NCBI GenBank assembly: GCA_963837285.1
Contig: CAWIMS010000005.1
Coordinates: 1,612,001 to 1,676,000, forward strand
DNA length: 64,000 nt
Direction: 5' to 3'
From: Planosporangium sp963837285
Lineage (GTDB): Bacteria > Actinomycetota > Actinomycetes > Mycobacteriales > Micromonosporaceae
In this document: positions 36,408 to 45,750 of the stretch, piece by piece
Position numbering within the stretch: the first letter of the stretch is position 1
Layout of the letters: every line of letters begins with the position of its first letter
The notes under the pieces: model-generated
What the model was told of the DNA's origin: nothing
What the model saw: the letters and a program-made list of their open reading frames with translations, nothing else
Database searches by the model: none
Position numbers and translations under genes: made by a program

Positions 36408-36863
36408 CAAACAACGTCATGGGATGTCTGACAGTTCGTAATCTTCCCGGCGGTACCGGTGTATTGCCGGGCCACACACGGCGACATTCGACCGTCCTTG
36501 ACGAACCCGGTGTCATCGAACACCCACGCAGACGGGTCGATCACCTGCTGCATCCGCCGCGCCAACACCCGGCGTACCGGCACCGGGTCCCACGGCGTGT
36601 TCGCCACGAAGTGCTGCAACGACTGCTCATTGGGCTCGTCGAGCCGCTGGGCCATCGGCTGGACCGACTTGCGCCGGCCCTCGAGCATCAACCCGGTCAG
36701 GTAGCAGTGGCACCGCTCCTGCCAGCCCTTCCGCCGCAACGACCCGAAGACGGCGTCGACGAAGTCCTTCAGGTCGTCGTCCACCCGCAGCAGCGTCTGC
36801 ACATCCATGCCCACCCCAACGACGGACCTCACCATCCGACAATTAGATCATGACGAAGCACTA

Positions 36864-36867
36864 CTAG
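36864..36867 (+). repeat. Target site duplication CTAG, right
   Basis: The right copy of the CTAG duplication flanking the IS701-family element; its left partner is at 33929-33932. Confidence 0.8.
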
Positions 36868-36890
36868 GGGTTCGGGAAGTATTGATCGTG

Positions 36891-37298
36891 ATGGCGCATG
36901 CCGGCGTCGGGTGGGGGTTGTGTTTCGCCACGATCGGGATCGGTCAGGCCGTGACATCGCTGCAGGTGGCGTTGATCGTCCACGCGATCGGCGCGCCGTT
37001 GTACTTCGGGGCCGTGTCAGCGATCTATTTCACCCGCTTCGGCTACACCAGCCCGCCGCAGACCGCCGTGGCGTTCACCGGGTTCGTGATGGTGGTCGAC
37101 TTCGCACTGGTCGCGCTGGTCCTCCTGCACAGCCTGGCCATGTTCGCCAGCCCGTTGGGGACGTGGATCCCGTTCGCGCTGATCTTCGCGGCCACCTGGC
37201 TGACCGGGGTACTGGTGACCACGCTCCACACCCGGCGCCCAGACGCCGTGCGACCCCGGGTACGCGGTGGCACCGGTACCGATCGTGTGTCGAGGTGA
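36891..37298 (+). CDS. Small integral membrane protein, 5' end displaced by IS701
   Basis: The remaining frame encodes four hydrophobic segments (for example VGWGLCFATIGIGQ, ALIVHAIGAPLYFGAVSAIY, MVVDFALVALVLLHSLAMF and FALIFAATWLTGVLVTTL). The original start is at 33919, where ATGGCCAACCTAG (MANL) stands before the element; joined to the right flank it gives MANLGVREVLIVMAHAGVG. The present gene could begin at ATG 36891 without its old promoter. The F420-dependent reductase follows 14 bp downstream, so the insertion may also affect that gene. No family assigned. Confidence 0.7.
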   Translation: MAHAGVGWGLCFATIGIGQAVTSLQVALIVHAIGAPLYFGAVSAIYFTRFGYTSPPQTAVAFTGFVMVVDFALVALVLLHSLAMFASPLGTWIPFALIFAATWLTGVLVTTLHTRRPDAVRPRVRGGTGTDRVSR

Positions 37299-37312
37299 AC
37301 GGAGGAGCCGTG

Positions 37313-37744
37313 ATGGCCAAGACCTACCGGGTGGGCCCCGGACTACGAATGGGCAACGCGCTGGTCAAGGCGCTGTTGGCCACCCGGCTGGCGCCACCCG
37401 ACTATGCGCTACTGACGGTGACCGGCCGCAGGACCGGCAAGCCGCACTCCACGCCGGTGCGCCCCATCCGCTACGACGGCCACCGCTACCTGGTCGCCCC
37501 GTACGGCACGGTGGCGTGGGTACGCAACGCCCGAGCCGCGGGCCAGGTCACCCTGACCCGCAACGGACACCGCGAAACCGCCACCGTCGCCGAGTGCACC
37601 GCCGAGCAGAGCGCCCCCGTGCTGCGGGAGTACCTGCGGGCCGTCCCGATCACCCGACCGTACTTCGACGTACGCCCCGACGACCCGCTGGTGCGGTTCA
37701 CCGCCGAGGCGGGCAGGCATCCGGTCCTGCGGATAGTCGACTGA
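37313..37744 (+). CDS. F420-dependent nitroreductase/quinone reductase family protein
   Basis: A 143-aa protein of the deazaflavin-dependent nitroreductase family (Ddn-like). It shows the flavin-phosphate site LLTVTGRRTGKPHSTPVRPI, then HRYLVAPYGTVAWVRNARAA and the C-terminal AGRHPVLRIVD. The start is set by GGAGGAGCCGTG just before ATG 37313. It is short and complete. It lies directly after the IS-disrupted membrane gene and is probably its operon partner. In mycobacteria, related enzymes belong to the DosR regulon and protect against redox stress. Confidence 0.9.
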   Translation: MAKTYRVGPGLRMGNALVKALLATRLAPPDYALLTVTGRRTGKPHSTPVRPIRYDGHRYLVAPYGTVAWVRNARAAGQVTLTRNGHRETATVAECTAEQSAPVLREYLRAVPITRPYFDVRPDDPLVRFTAEAGRHPVLRIVD

Positions 37745-37772
37745 CAGTGAGGACATAGGGCGGGTCGGCAGG

Positions 37773-38498
37773 CTACCCGGTGGGGCACAGGTGGCGGGCG
37801 AAGAACGCCTCGATCCGGCCACGCGCGTCCACGGCCGAGGCCTCGTGGTAGTCGGCGCCGCCGATGAACCGGGCCATGAGCGCGAACACCAGCGGGACGC
37901 GTTCGTCGCGGTGGTCGTTGAGGAAGCTATGGCCCGCGTCGGGGTACTCCTTGACGTCATGATCGATGCCCAGGGTGGTCAGGACCCGGTCGAGCCGGGC
38001 GGCCGCGCCCTTGAGCGAGCCGTCGTGCGCGCCGTAACTCGCCACGATCGGGCACGCGGTGGCCAGAACCTGTTCGGCGTGGCCGGGAATCGCCCCGTAG
38101 TTCACGCTCGCCGCGGCGAACCCGTGCCCGGGCGCCAGCGCAAAGGCAAGCCCACCACCCATGCAGAAACCGATGACCCCGACCCGGCCGGTACAGCCAG
38201 GCTGCTCGACGAGCCAGCGGCGGGTTGCCTCGATCTCGTCGTAGAAGCGGCCCCGGCCAGCCCGCATACTCCGGAAGATCGTCCACAGACAGGTCACCGT
38301 GCTGCCGAAGTAGAACAGGTCGGGCGCGATGGTCAGATAGCCCGCGCCGGCCAGCCACTCGACCTGGCGACGGGTGTCCTTGCTCATTCCGCCGGCATCG
38401 TGGATGACGATCACACCCGGCCACGGCCCTGCGCCTTCCGGCCCGGCCGCATAGGCGGGCATCCGGCCATACGGCGTCGTGATCGTCTCGTCAGGCAT
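37773..38498 (-). CDS. Dienelactone hydrolase family protein
   Basis: A 241-aa alpha/beta hydrolase. The nucleophile elbow is GVIGFCMGGGLAF, with Cys as in dienelactone hydrolases. The acid lies in VASYGAHDGSLKG and the His in YPDAGHSFLNDHRDE. VIVIHDAGGMSKDTRRQ is the N-terminal oxyanion region. ATG 38498 is used; no strong ribosome site is visible. It is convergent with the F420-dependent reductase. The family hydrolyses lactones and esters in aromatic degradation; no pathway partners are adjacent, so the substrate is open. Confidence 0.92.
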   Translation of the reverse strand: MPDETITTPYGRMPAYAAGPEGAGPWPGVIVIHDAGGMSKDTRRQVEWLAGAGYLTIAPDLFYFGSTVTCLWTIFRSMRAGRGRFYDEIEATRRWLVEQPGCTGRVGVIGFCMGGGLAFALAPGHGFAAASVNYGAIPGHAEQVLATACPIVASYGAHDGSLKGAAARLDRVLTTLGIDHDVKEYPDAGHSFLNDHRDERVPLVFALMARFIGGADYHEASAVDARGRIEAFFARHLCPTG

Positions 38499-38761
38499 CC
38501 TCGTTTCCTTCCCGGTCGGCCGATCGTCGAACCCGCCAACCCCAGCCAGCCTTGCCCACCAGCGCCCCGATCGACAGAGCCGAAAGCCCCCGCCTTACGG
38601 GAGCCCGACGACCGGATCCGCAACCGCGCCCGACGGCATCCACATGGTCATCGCGGGCACCGGCCCGGTAGAAGTGCGACACGTCGGGCGACGAACTCGG
38701 CGTCCGTAGGGCCCAGGACGGCCCTGGTCGGACCCCCCGCGTACCGCCCGGCGGTTGATGA

Positions 38762-39050
38762 TCATTTGCCCGCAGCCACCCGGCATGCGGCGAGGACGCT
38801 GCGCCTGGAGAGTGCGATGCGCGGCCGGTGGTGAAGCAGGCGGCGCGGCGGCGTACATGACGGTGCGCGACGGGGTCTGGAAGCGGCGAAGGTGGGTGTG
38901 GGTGTGGCGCCGTAGAACAGCCGCTCGCCGATCTCGATGAGGGTGAGGTTGCAGGCGACCATGACGGCGAGGGTGGCGAAGTACCCGCCGGGTAGGGGGT
39001 GGAAGCCCAGCAAGCGGGGTGGCGGGTAGCAGCGCGCCGACGCTGGTCAC
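38762..39050 (-). pseudogene. C-terminal remnant of a second P-type ATPase
   Basis: Reads VTSVGALLPATPLAG, then after a small deletion and shift LGFHPLPGGYFATLAVMVAC and NLTLIEIGERLFYGATPTP. It corresponds almost residue for residue to the tail of the ATPase pseudogene at 30.7-32.0 kb (LGFHPLPGGFFAALAVMVAA) but differs enough to be a paralogue rather than a recent copy. Confidence 0.75.
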
Positions 39051-39193
39051 CCGCCTGCCTGCCGCGGATGGACAGGATTCGAGATCTCGCCCGTACCGAC
39101 AGCGACGGTGAGGGCCAGCTGAATCCTCTGGCCAGCAGACCAGATCGCCAGTACGAGCGCGACGCCCTTGTGGCCGTTTGGGTCCTCTGTGTC

Positions 39194-41383
39194 CTACAGG
39201 CGTTGCCCCAGGCTGATCGCGGTCAGGCCGGGGAGAGCCGCCGCCGCGCCGACGCCGTTCGGGGTGGCCACCAAGCTGGCGCGTTCGATGAACGCCTGTT
39301 GGGCACCCCGGGGGGCTTCGTCCGGGGCCGGGTGCCGGCGGACGTACTCGCCGTCGGGTTGCATGTCCCATGCCGAATGGTTGTCCTGCTCGTAGGTGCG
39401 CAGGATGTTCTCCAACTCGGCTTTGATACCCGGATCGCGGACGGGGGCGACGACCTCCATCCGGCGGGAGAGGTTGCGGGTCATCAGGTCGGCCGAGCCG
39501 ATGAAGAATTCGGGTGCGCCGGCGTTCTCGAAGCGGTAGATGCGGCTGTGCTCGAGGAATCTTCCCAGCGTGCTGTAGACCTGGATGGTCGGTGACACCC
39601 CGGGTACCCCTGCCCGCAGGCAGCACAGGCCGCGGACGTTGAGAACGATGGGGACGCCGGCCAGGCTGGCCCGGTAGAGCTCCCGGATCATCTGCGGGTC
39701 CTGGAGCTGGTTCATCTTGGCCCGGATGCCGCAGGGGCGTCCGGCCCGGGCGTGTTCGGCCTCGCGCCGGATCAGCGCGATGAACCGCTCGCGGAGGTCG
39801 TGCGGCGCCACCAGGAGCTGTGCCCGGGGTCGGGGCCGGGATGCCGGCGGTCAGCTCGTTGAAGACGGCCGCCGCGTGAGCGGCCAGCTCGGGATCCGCG
39901 CTGAGCAGCCCGAGGTCCTCATACAGCCGGGCTGTGCCCTCGTGGTAGTTTCCCGTGCCGACGTGGACGTAGCGGCGGATGCCGTCCGGCTCCTCACGCA
40001 CCACCAGCGCCAGCTTGACGTGCGTCTTGACCCGCTCCACGCCGTACGCGACGTGGCTCCCGCCTGCTCGAGCTCCTTGCCCCAGCTGATGTTGGGCGCC
40101 TCGTCGAAGCGTGCGGTGATCTCGACCAGGACTGCGACCTGCTTGCCGCGGCGGGCCGCTTCCTTGAGCGCCTGGACGATCGGGGAGCGGCGGCCGGTGC
40201 GGTAGATCGTCAGCTTGATGGCCAGGACGGCAGGGTCGACGGCGGCGCTCTGCAGGAACCGCAGGATCGAGGTGTCGAAGCTGTGGTACGGCAGGTGCAC
40301 AGGATGTCCCCGCGACGGATCTCGTCGAACAGCGCGGACGGGTCGGCGTAGTCGAGGTAGAGCAGCCGCGGATGGGTCACCGGCTCGTGCGGAGGATAAC
40401 GCTGCTCGGGATGGCCTTCCACCGGCAGCGCATGAGGTCTGCCGAGGCTGAGTAGCCCGGGAGTGGCGATGAGTCGGCGGGGTCGGCGTCGAGCTGAGTC
40501 GCGAGCAGCGCCGCAGGCCCGACGGGCATGTCGGCGCGACCTCGAAGCGGACCACACCGGCGTACCTGCGGGCGGTCAGTTCAGCCGTGACATCTCGATG
40601 ATCGCACCGGGCGAGAGATCCACGTCCTCGTCGGCGACCTGATCGGTCCACGGATAGTCCTTGGCGCCCCTGGTGACCCGGAAGAAGGAGCAGGCCAACT
40701 CCGATGCCGCGGGAACAGCGCGCTCAGGTTGTCCGCGATCACCTGCTCGAGCGGTACCCAGCCGGCGTGGTCCGGCAGCGGTACCCATCGCGGCCGGTTG
40801 GCCGGCACCTTGATCCGCACGAAACGGCGCGTTGCGGCGACCCGGCTCGGTGACAAGTACCGCCAGGTTGAGGCCGAGGTTGCTGATGAACGGGAACGGA
40901 TGCGCGGCGTCTGCGGCCAGCGGGGTGAGGATCGGCTCCACGGACTCCGCGAAGTACCGGGCGAGGAAATCCCGCTGGGACGGGTCGAGATCCCCGACGT
41001 CCAGGATCGGGATACCCAGCTCGCGCAGAGCAGGGCGCAACTGCTCCTCGCACGAGCCTGGCTACCGACTACCTGCTGGGACCGCAGCTCTGCGCGGCAG
41101 GCCTGGAGCACCTCGACAGGGGTCAGGCCGTCAGGCCGCGTCTACCCTGGCCGTTTCGCACCGCCGGAACAGGCCCACCGATGCGCTTCATCGCGAACTC
41201 GTCGTGGATCATGCCCATGATCCGGGCGAACTTGACCCGCTCAAGAAGAGGCTGCTCCGGGTCCTCGGCCAGGGCCAGCACGCGGCGGGCGAAGCTCAGC
41301 CAGCTCAGCTCCCGGTTGACAAAGGCCGCCGGCGGAGTCGGGCGTGACCGGTACAACCTGCGACATACAGCTCCTCGACACAA
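39194..41383 (-). pseudogene. Polyphosphate kinase (ppk1-like), multiply frameshifted
   Basis: All parts of Ppk1 appear in order but in alternating frames: the N-terminal FVNRELSWLSFARRVLALAE, ESVEPILTPLAADAAHPFPF and ISNLGLNLAVLV, then RRGDILC, LPYHSFDTSILRFLQSAAVD and AIKLTIYRTG. The catalytic-His region RRYVHVGTGNYHEGTARLYE follows, and finally CGIRAKMNQLQDP, EFFIGSADLMTRNLSRRMEV and the C-terminal PDGEYVRRHP. At least seven frame changes are needed, so it cannot make a functional enzyme unless most are sequence errors. Ppk1 makes polyphosphate from ATP; the CHAD gene directly upstream suits that. Confidence 0.9.
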
Positions 41384-42437
41384 TCGCTCCCCAAGCTAGC
41401 CAGAGGCAGGACGGGCGGCTCCGTCGGCGCGTCCATACCGACAGCTCCGCCGGTAGCGATCGGGGCGTTACAGCCACCGGCGCAGCTCCTGGCGGAGGCG
41501 CTCTGCCAGACCGCCGGCCACTGCGCCGTAGCTGGTCGCGCCGGGTGCGTTCGTGGGCGATCAGTTCACCGGCGGCGACGCCGGCGGCCGGTTCGGTACC
41601 GGCTGCGTCACGGAGCCAGGCTTCCGCGACGACGGTGTCGTGGTGATCGCCGAGCACCGTCTGCACGTCGGCGACGGTGGCGGCGAAGCGAGCGGCGGGC
41701 GGCCCGACGAGCGGGGCGACGGCTTCGGCCGCGTACCGACACCGTTTGGCCAGGATCCGGATCCGGTGCAGCGCCGCATCGGACGGGTCCGGTGGCAGCG
41801 CCGCCACCGCGCCGGCCAGCCGCCGCCAGGGCAGGCCGGCCATCCGGGCGGAAACCCGACCCGGGGCGTGGGTGGTGGGCATAGTGTCGCCGGCCAGCGG
41901 GGGCGCGGCGGCGAGGTCGACCAGGGCGTCGAGCAGATCCAGGTACCGCGGGCAGCGCATGGCCTGCAACATCGCCGCGCGGGCGGTCCCGGCTTGCTGC
42001 GCGAGGCTGGACCGCAGCGCAGCCACCGCGGCGCTGTCGGCGTCGGGCAGGGTGGCGCCGCTGGCACGAAGGCGGGCGGCGAGCACGTCGGTGTCCCGAA
42101 CCGCACCGACCAGGGCCGCCAGCCAGCCCAGTTCCGCGCGGATCGCCGCGACCCGGTCGGCGTCGAGCAGGCTGGCGAAGGTACGCAGGTCCGAGCGCAG
42201 CCGGCGGGTACCGACACGCAGCTGGTGGACGTCTTCGGGATCCTCGCCCAGACGCACACCGGGATCGTGGCGCAGGATCTGCGCGACGCTGCGGGCGATC
42301 GCGTGGCCAACCAGATCCGCCACCGTGACCGGCTCGTGCAGCGGCGCGAAGCAGCCGCCGTCACCTTTTTGACATGCCGCCAGGAATGCCTCGAGTGTCT
42401 GAAGGAAGAAGTCGTGCGCCCCCACATACGCAGCCAT
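41241..42437 (-). CDS. CHAD domain protein
   Basis: A CHAD protein (conserved histidine alpha-helical domain, which binds polyphosphate). VHQLRVGTRRLRSDLRTFAS and ALHRIRILAKRCRYAAEAVA are the two characteristic His/basic helices, and VQTVLGDHHDTVVAEAWL closes the domain. The usual short ending ELRRWL with a stop is in another frame, ending at 41468. The open frame instead runs to 41241, into the polyphosphate kinase pseudogene, so a late frameshift is likely. ATG 42437 is the probable start. Pairing with ppk suggests a polyphosphate granule or stress role. Confidence 0.85.
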   Translation of the reverse strand: MAAYVGAHDFFLQTLEAFLAACQKGDGGCFAPLHEPVTVADLVGHAIARSVAQILRHDPGVRLGEDPEDVHQLRVGTRRLRSDLRTFASLLDADRVAAIRAELGWLAALVGAVRDTDVLAARLRASGATLPDADSAAVAALRSSLAQQAGTARAAMLQAMRCPRYLDLLDALVDLAAAPPLAGDTMPTTHAPGRVSARMAGLPWRRLAGAVAALPPDPSDAALHRIRILAKRCRYAAEAVAPLVGPPAARFAATVADVQTVLGDHHDTVVAEAWLRDAAGTEPAAGVAAGELIAHERTRRDQLRRSGRRSGRAPPPGAAPVAVTPRSLPAELSVWTRRRSRPSCLWLAWGAIVSRSCMSQVVPVTPDSAGGLCQPGAELAELRPPRAGPGRGPGAASS

Positions 42438-42550
42438 CTGCTGATCCGCCGCGCTAGCCAGACGATACGGATCATCAATATAGAAGGGCAGCTTGAACCC
42501 GCGGGCATCAAGTCGGGCTGACAGCAGATCGTACGGCGCCGTGGCCTCAG

Positions 42551-43891
42551 CTACGAGCGGTAGCCGGCTACTTTGACCTTGAAACGCATCGACGGCCCCG
42601 GAGTCGGCGCGGCCCTGGTGACGAGTTGGTAGCCCGGCGGATCCAGCTCCAGATCAAGCCGGTGGAACAAGCGCGCCACCGTGAGAATCATGTGGACGTC
42701 GGCCAGACTCTTGCCCAGGCAGGTGTGCGGGCCGCGACCGTAGGGGGAATAGGCACCGGATTGCAGGTGCTCGGCACGCGCCTTGTCGTAACGGTCGATG
42801 TCGAACGTGTCCGGGTCGGGGTAGTACTCGGCCATGAAATGGGGCACCGTCGTGGCGACGTAGACGGTTTCTCCCGCCTCGATGGTGTGGCCGGCGAAGG
42901 TGAAGTCCCGGACGGCGGTACGCGTCTGAGCCACGGCCACCGGGTAGAGACGCATGGTCTCCATGACCGCGGCGCGCACCGTCGGGATCCGCTTCAGGGC
43001 GTCGTCGTCGACGCGGCGGGCGGCGAACAGCGCATCAACCTCATCGCGCACGCGCTTGAGCACCTCGGGGTGCTTGAGGACCGCGTAGACGAGACTCGCC
43101 ACGGTACTGGCCACCGTGTCCATACCGGCGATATATGGGCCGGCGAGGGCCAGCGGCAGGTCGCTGGCCGGAATCAGCGGGGGATCTTTGGCGTGCGCGG
43201 CGATGATGTCGTCGATGAGGTTCCGCTCGTCGTCGCGTCTGGTGGCGGCGCGATGGTTGGCGAGTGTCCTCTGGCCGAGCTCGAACACCCGTGCCCTGGC
43301 CCGCCGGTACCGGGGGCTGCGCAGCATGAGTTTCGGTCGCTGGCGCGTGACCAGCACGTTGAGGACGTACCGCATGGTGGTGCAGATGTCCGGCACGTAG
43401 TCCAGCGGCGCCGCCCCGGTGAGGAGGGAACCGATCTGGTCGGTCACGACGTACTGCATCGCCCGTACGACGGGCACCGACCGTCCGGGCTGCCAGTCGC
43501 GTTCGATGGACCGGTCGGTGATCGCCAGCAACTCGTTGAGTCGGCCCTTGACGGCTTCCCGGGAATAGCCTCGTCGCATGATGTCGCGCAGCTCCCGGTG
43601 TGCCGCGCCGTCCTCGCCGAGGATGTTCCGGGTGGCACCGTACTCGTCGATCATGCCCTGCCAGAACTCCTTCGACCGCAGGTTTTCCCGCCCGTCGCGG
43701 GTACCGAGGTAGTTGGCGGCCTCGGCGCCGGCGATGACGGTGCATGTCCTGTTGAGGATCCTGAGGCGAAACACTGGTCCGTACTCGCGGTAGCACCGTA
43801 CGAAGAACCGTGCGGGATCCTTGGCCAGACCCAGGGCGTTGCCGAGGAGCGGGAATCCCCGCACCACGGGGACATCCGGTGTGGAAGCCAT
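42551..43891 (-). CDS. Cytochrome P450
   Basis: A 446-aa P450. The I-helix has GPYIAGMDTVASTVAS (AGMDT in place of AGxET), ExxR is METMRLYP and the heme loop is YSPYGRGPHTCLGKSLADV. The N-terminus (VPVVRGFPLLGNALGLAKDP) resembles CYP102/CYP110-type soluble enzymes. It begins seven bp after another P450 gene ends on the same strand, so the two form an operon. No redox partner or terpene gene is adjacent; a lipid or polyprenyl substrate would be a guess. Confidence 0.93.
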   Translation of the reverse strand: MASTPDVPVVRGFPLLGNALGLAKDPARFFVRCYREYGPVFRLRILNRTCTVIAGAEAANYLGTRDGRENLRSKEFWQGMIDEYGATRNILGEDGAAHRELRDIMRRGYSREAVKGRLNELLAITDRSIERDWQPGRSVPVVRAMQYVVTDQIGSLLTGAAPLDYVPDICTTMRYVLNVLVTRQRPKLMLRSPRYRRARARVFELGQRTLANHRAATRRDDERNLIDDIIAAHAKDPPLIPASDLPLALAGPYIAGMDTVASTVASLVYAVLKHPEVLKRVRDEVDALFAARRVDDDALKRIPTVRAAVMETMRLYPVAVAQTRTAVRDFTFAGHTIEAGETVYVATTVPHFMAEYYPDPDTFDIDRYDKARAEHLQSGAYSPYGRGPHTCLGKSLADVHMILTVARLFHRLDLELDPPGYQLVTRAAPTPGPSMRFKVKVAGYRS

Positions 43892-43897
43892 AGCGCC

Positions 43898-45358
43898 TCA
43901 CCCGAACCGGCGACGGCCGTCTTCGGACGCGTCGCCACCAGCGCCGGCTGGTGCCAGCGCCGTGTCAGGGCGTCGCGACGCCGATCCGGCGTCGAGCCTG
44001 CCTCCCCTGCGGACGACGAGTCTCGCCGGGACCGGTCCGGCAGGGCGCAGGGTGAGGAGCGGAACGATTCGCGGTGGCGCTCCGACGGGTTCGATCCGGT
44101 AGCGGGCCAGCAGCATACGCAGCAACATCGTCATCTCGGCCCAGGCCAACTGTCCCCCGATGCAGCTACGGGGTCCGCCCCCGAAGGGGAAGTACGCATA
44201 CCGGGGACGATCGTGGTCACCGATGAAGCGGTCCGGGTCGAACCGCTCCGGGTGGGGCCAGAACCCGGGGTGCCGATGGGTCACGTACGGCGAGACGAAC
44301 ACATGTGTTCCGGCCGGTACCGGGTGACCGGCGATGTCGAGGTCGCTCCGTGCGATCCGCTCGTTGAGGTAGGCCGGGGGGAACAGTCGCAGACCTTCCA
44401 GCAGGGCCGCGCCCATCAGCGTGGGGTCCAGTTCGGCGGCGATCCGCTCCTGCACGTCCGGGTGCCGACCGAGCAGGTCCAGGGTGAGCGTCGCCGCCGT
44501 GGCCGTGGTCTCGTGTCCGGCGAAGAGAAAGAGCAGTGCCTGGTCGCGAATCTCCTGTTCCGACACCGGCTCTCCAGTCTCGGGATCGAGGGCCGTGCGC
44601 GCCCGGGCGACGAACTCCTGGTCCGGTCCGTCGGCCCCGGCCCCGTCGAGAAGCTGGTCGACGAGCGCGTCGAACTGCGCGCGTACCCGGAGCATGCGAC
44701 GGTTGCGCGGGGTCGGCCAGGTCAGCGGCAGCCGGACTAGCTGGAGGCCGCGCGCGAAGCCGACTTCGCTGAGCAGTGGCACCAGCTGGTGCAACTGCGG
44801 GACGACAGCGTCGATCTCCCGGTCGAACAGCACGCGCCCGAGCACCCGGAGCGTGTACCGCAGCATCAGTACATGCAGGTCGACGACACCGTCGGGCACC
44901 GAAGCCACGACCTTTTCCGCCTCCTCGGCGATCATGTCGTTGTAGGTGGCGACCCGCTGCGGCGTAAGCATCGGTTGCAGGGCGCGTCTCTGGTTCCGCC
45001 AGGCTTCGCCTTCGATGGTGAACAGCCCCTTGCCGAAGACCTCGGTCAGCACCTTGGCCCCAGCCGTCTTCCGGCCGAAGGCGCGCTCGGTGCCGGTCAG
45101 CACCTGGCGTACCGCGTCGGGACCGAAGGCGGCGACGATCACCCGCTGGAGCGGCCCCCGTTGCGGACCGAACCGGTAGGCGACAAGCTCGCCGTAGCGG
45201 TGGAATCCCTTCAGGAGGGTACCGAGAATGTCGCGCCGGAATGCCAGGGCGATCCCCAGCATCGCATTGCCGGACGGACCTGGAATGCCGCTGTGCCGCG
45301 CAACGGTCTGTGCGGCTGCCGTGACGTCCCGATCCGAGGTCGTGTCCGTTGTTGTCAT
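43898..45358 (-). CDS. Cytochrome P450
   Basis: A 486-aa P450. The I-helix is LFLFAGHETTATAATLTL, ExxR is LLEGLRLFPP and the heme loop is YFPFGGGPRSCIGGQLAWAE. The N-terminus has IPGPSGNAMLGIALAFRRDI, and a charged C-terminal tail of about 35 residues extends past the usual end. The ATG at 45358 is supported by the conserved N-terminal proline region. It is the first gene of the two-P450 operon. It is unlike the shorter P450 in the isoprenoid cluster, so a different substrate is likely. Confidence 0.94.
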   Translation of the reverse strand: MTTTDTTSDRDVTAAAQTVARHSGIPGPSGNAMLGIALAFRRDILGTLLKGFHRYGELVAYRFGPQRGPLQRVIVAAFGPDAVRQVLTGTERAFGRKTAGAKVLTEVFGKGLFTIEGEAWRNQRRALQPMLTPQRVATYNDMIAEEAEKVVASVPDGVVDLHVLMLRYTLRVLGRVLFDREIDAVVPQLHQLVPLLSEVGFARGLQLVRLPLTWPTPRNRRMLRVRAQFDALVDQLLDGAGADGPDQEFVARARTALDPETGEPVSEQEIRDQALLFLFAGHETTATAATLTLDLLGRHPDVQERIAAELDPTLMGAALLEGLRLFPPAYLNERIARSDLDIAGHPVPAGTHVFVSPYVTHRHPGFWPHPERFDPDRFIGDHDRPRYAYFPFGGGPRSCIGGQLAWAEMTMLLRMLLARYRIEPVGAPPRIVPLLTLRPAGPVPARLVVRRGGRLDAGSASRRPDTALAPAGAGGDASEDGRRRFG

Positions 45359-45750
45359 GAAGAGACCCCTATCGCCGGGACGCCGATTCGCTGCCTGGGC
45401 CGACGACGACAGCCATCACCCGCGAACCCCTTGGCGCTTCGCCCTGTCGCGCTCAACGAGTGCGAATGCCATCGCTATCTCACCGGCCTCCGTCGACTCC
45501 GACACCGGCTACGATGCGCCCGATCGGGCGGCGGTTCATCGGACGGCTGACCGAATCCGACCGAGCGGCTCGGGTCAGTGGCGCCGGGCGCATTGTCGCG
45601 CGGGTCGTATGACATCTGTCGCGGATCGATGGCGGTAGAGGAACGAGCGATCGACACCGGCCTGCCGGGCGATCGCGGAGGCAGGACGGCGAGCAGCAGA
45701 TGGCGGAGGCGGCCAGGCCGGCGGCGACCGCGACAAAGCCGGTCAGCGAG
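45359..45750. other. 392-bp region without a supported gene
   Basis: Lies upstream of the P450 pair and downstream of the Fe-S protein remnant. It should contain the P450 promoter; no recognisable box or small gene is seen. Confidence 0.4.

Larger units (their letters stand above)
34932..36427 (+). mobile_element. IS110-family insertion sequence nested in IS701
   Basis: About 1.5 kb between CAC|CT at 34931 and ATGGGATGT|CT at 36427. The dinucleotide CT is present at both junctions, as expected for IS110-family recombination at a CT core. There are no terminal inverted repeats, also typical. The long left non-coding end (about 230 bp) and short right end (about 20 bp) fit the IS110 rather than the IS1111 subgroup. 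Confidence 0.85.
34059..36835 (-). pseudogene. IS701-family transposase, split by IS110 insertion
   Basis: The N-terminal part (36835 down to about 36428) reads VDAVFGSLRRKGWQERCHCY, includes the first catalytic Asp in WVFDDTGFVKDG and stops at TGTAGKITNCQ. The C-terminal part (34931 to 34059) resumes VATTLHLATDEASCPINWRL, with the second Asp in VAVADAGYGDT and the Glu in VEHDYRELKTGLGLDHYEGR. Joining CAG to GTG restores a normal IS701 transposase of about 420 aa. Disrupted, the outer element cannot mobilise itself. Confidence 0.93.
33933..36863 (-). mobile_element. IS701-family insertion sequence, itself interrupted by an IS110-family element
   Basis: Perfect 18-bp terminal inverted repeats (TAGTGCTTCGTCATGATC at 33933-33950 and its complement at 36846-36863) are flanked by CTAG duplications. 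Inside is a DDE transposase split into two parts by a 1.5-kb IS110-type insert; without it the element would be about 1.43 kb, normal for the family. The outer element sits inside the fifth codon of a membrane protein gene. Confidence 0.93.

Noticed and set aside
38707..38735. AGGGCCCAGGACGGCCCTGG as another DosR-like box
   Set aside because: Spacing of GGCCCT and GGAC differs from the other sites and it lies over 200 bp from any start.
38595..40040. 481-codon minus-strand open frame
   Set aside because: Only its first about 70 residues are polyphosphate kinase; the rest is an out-of-frame continuation through other ppk pieces and ATPase debris.
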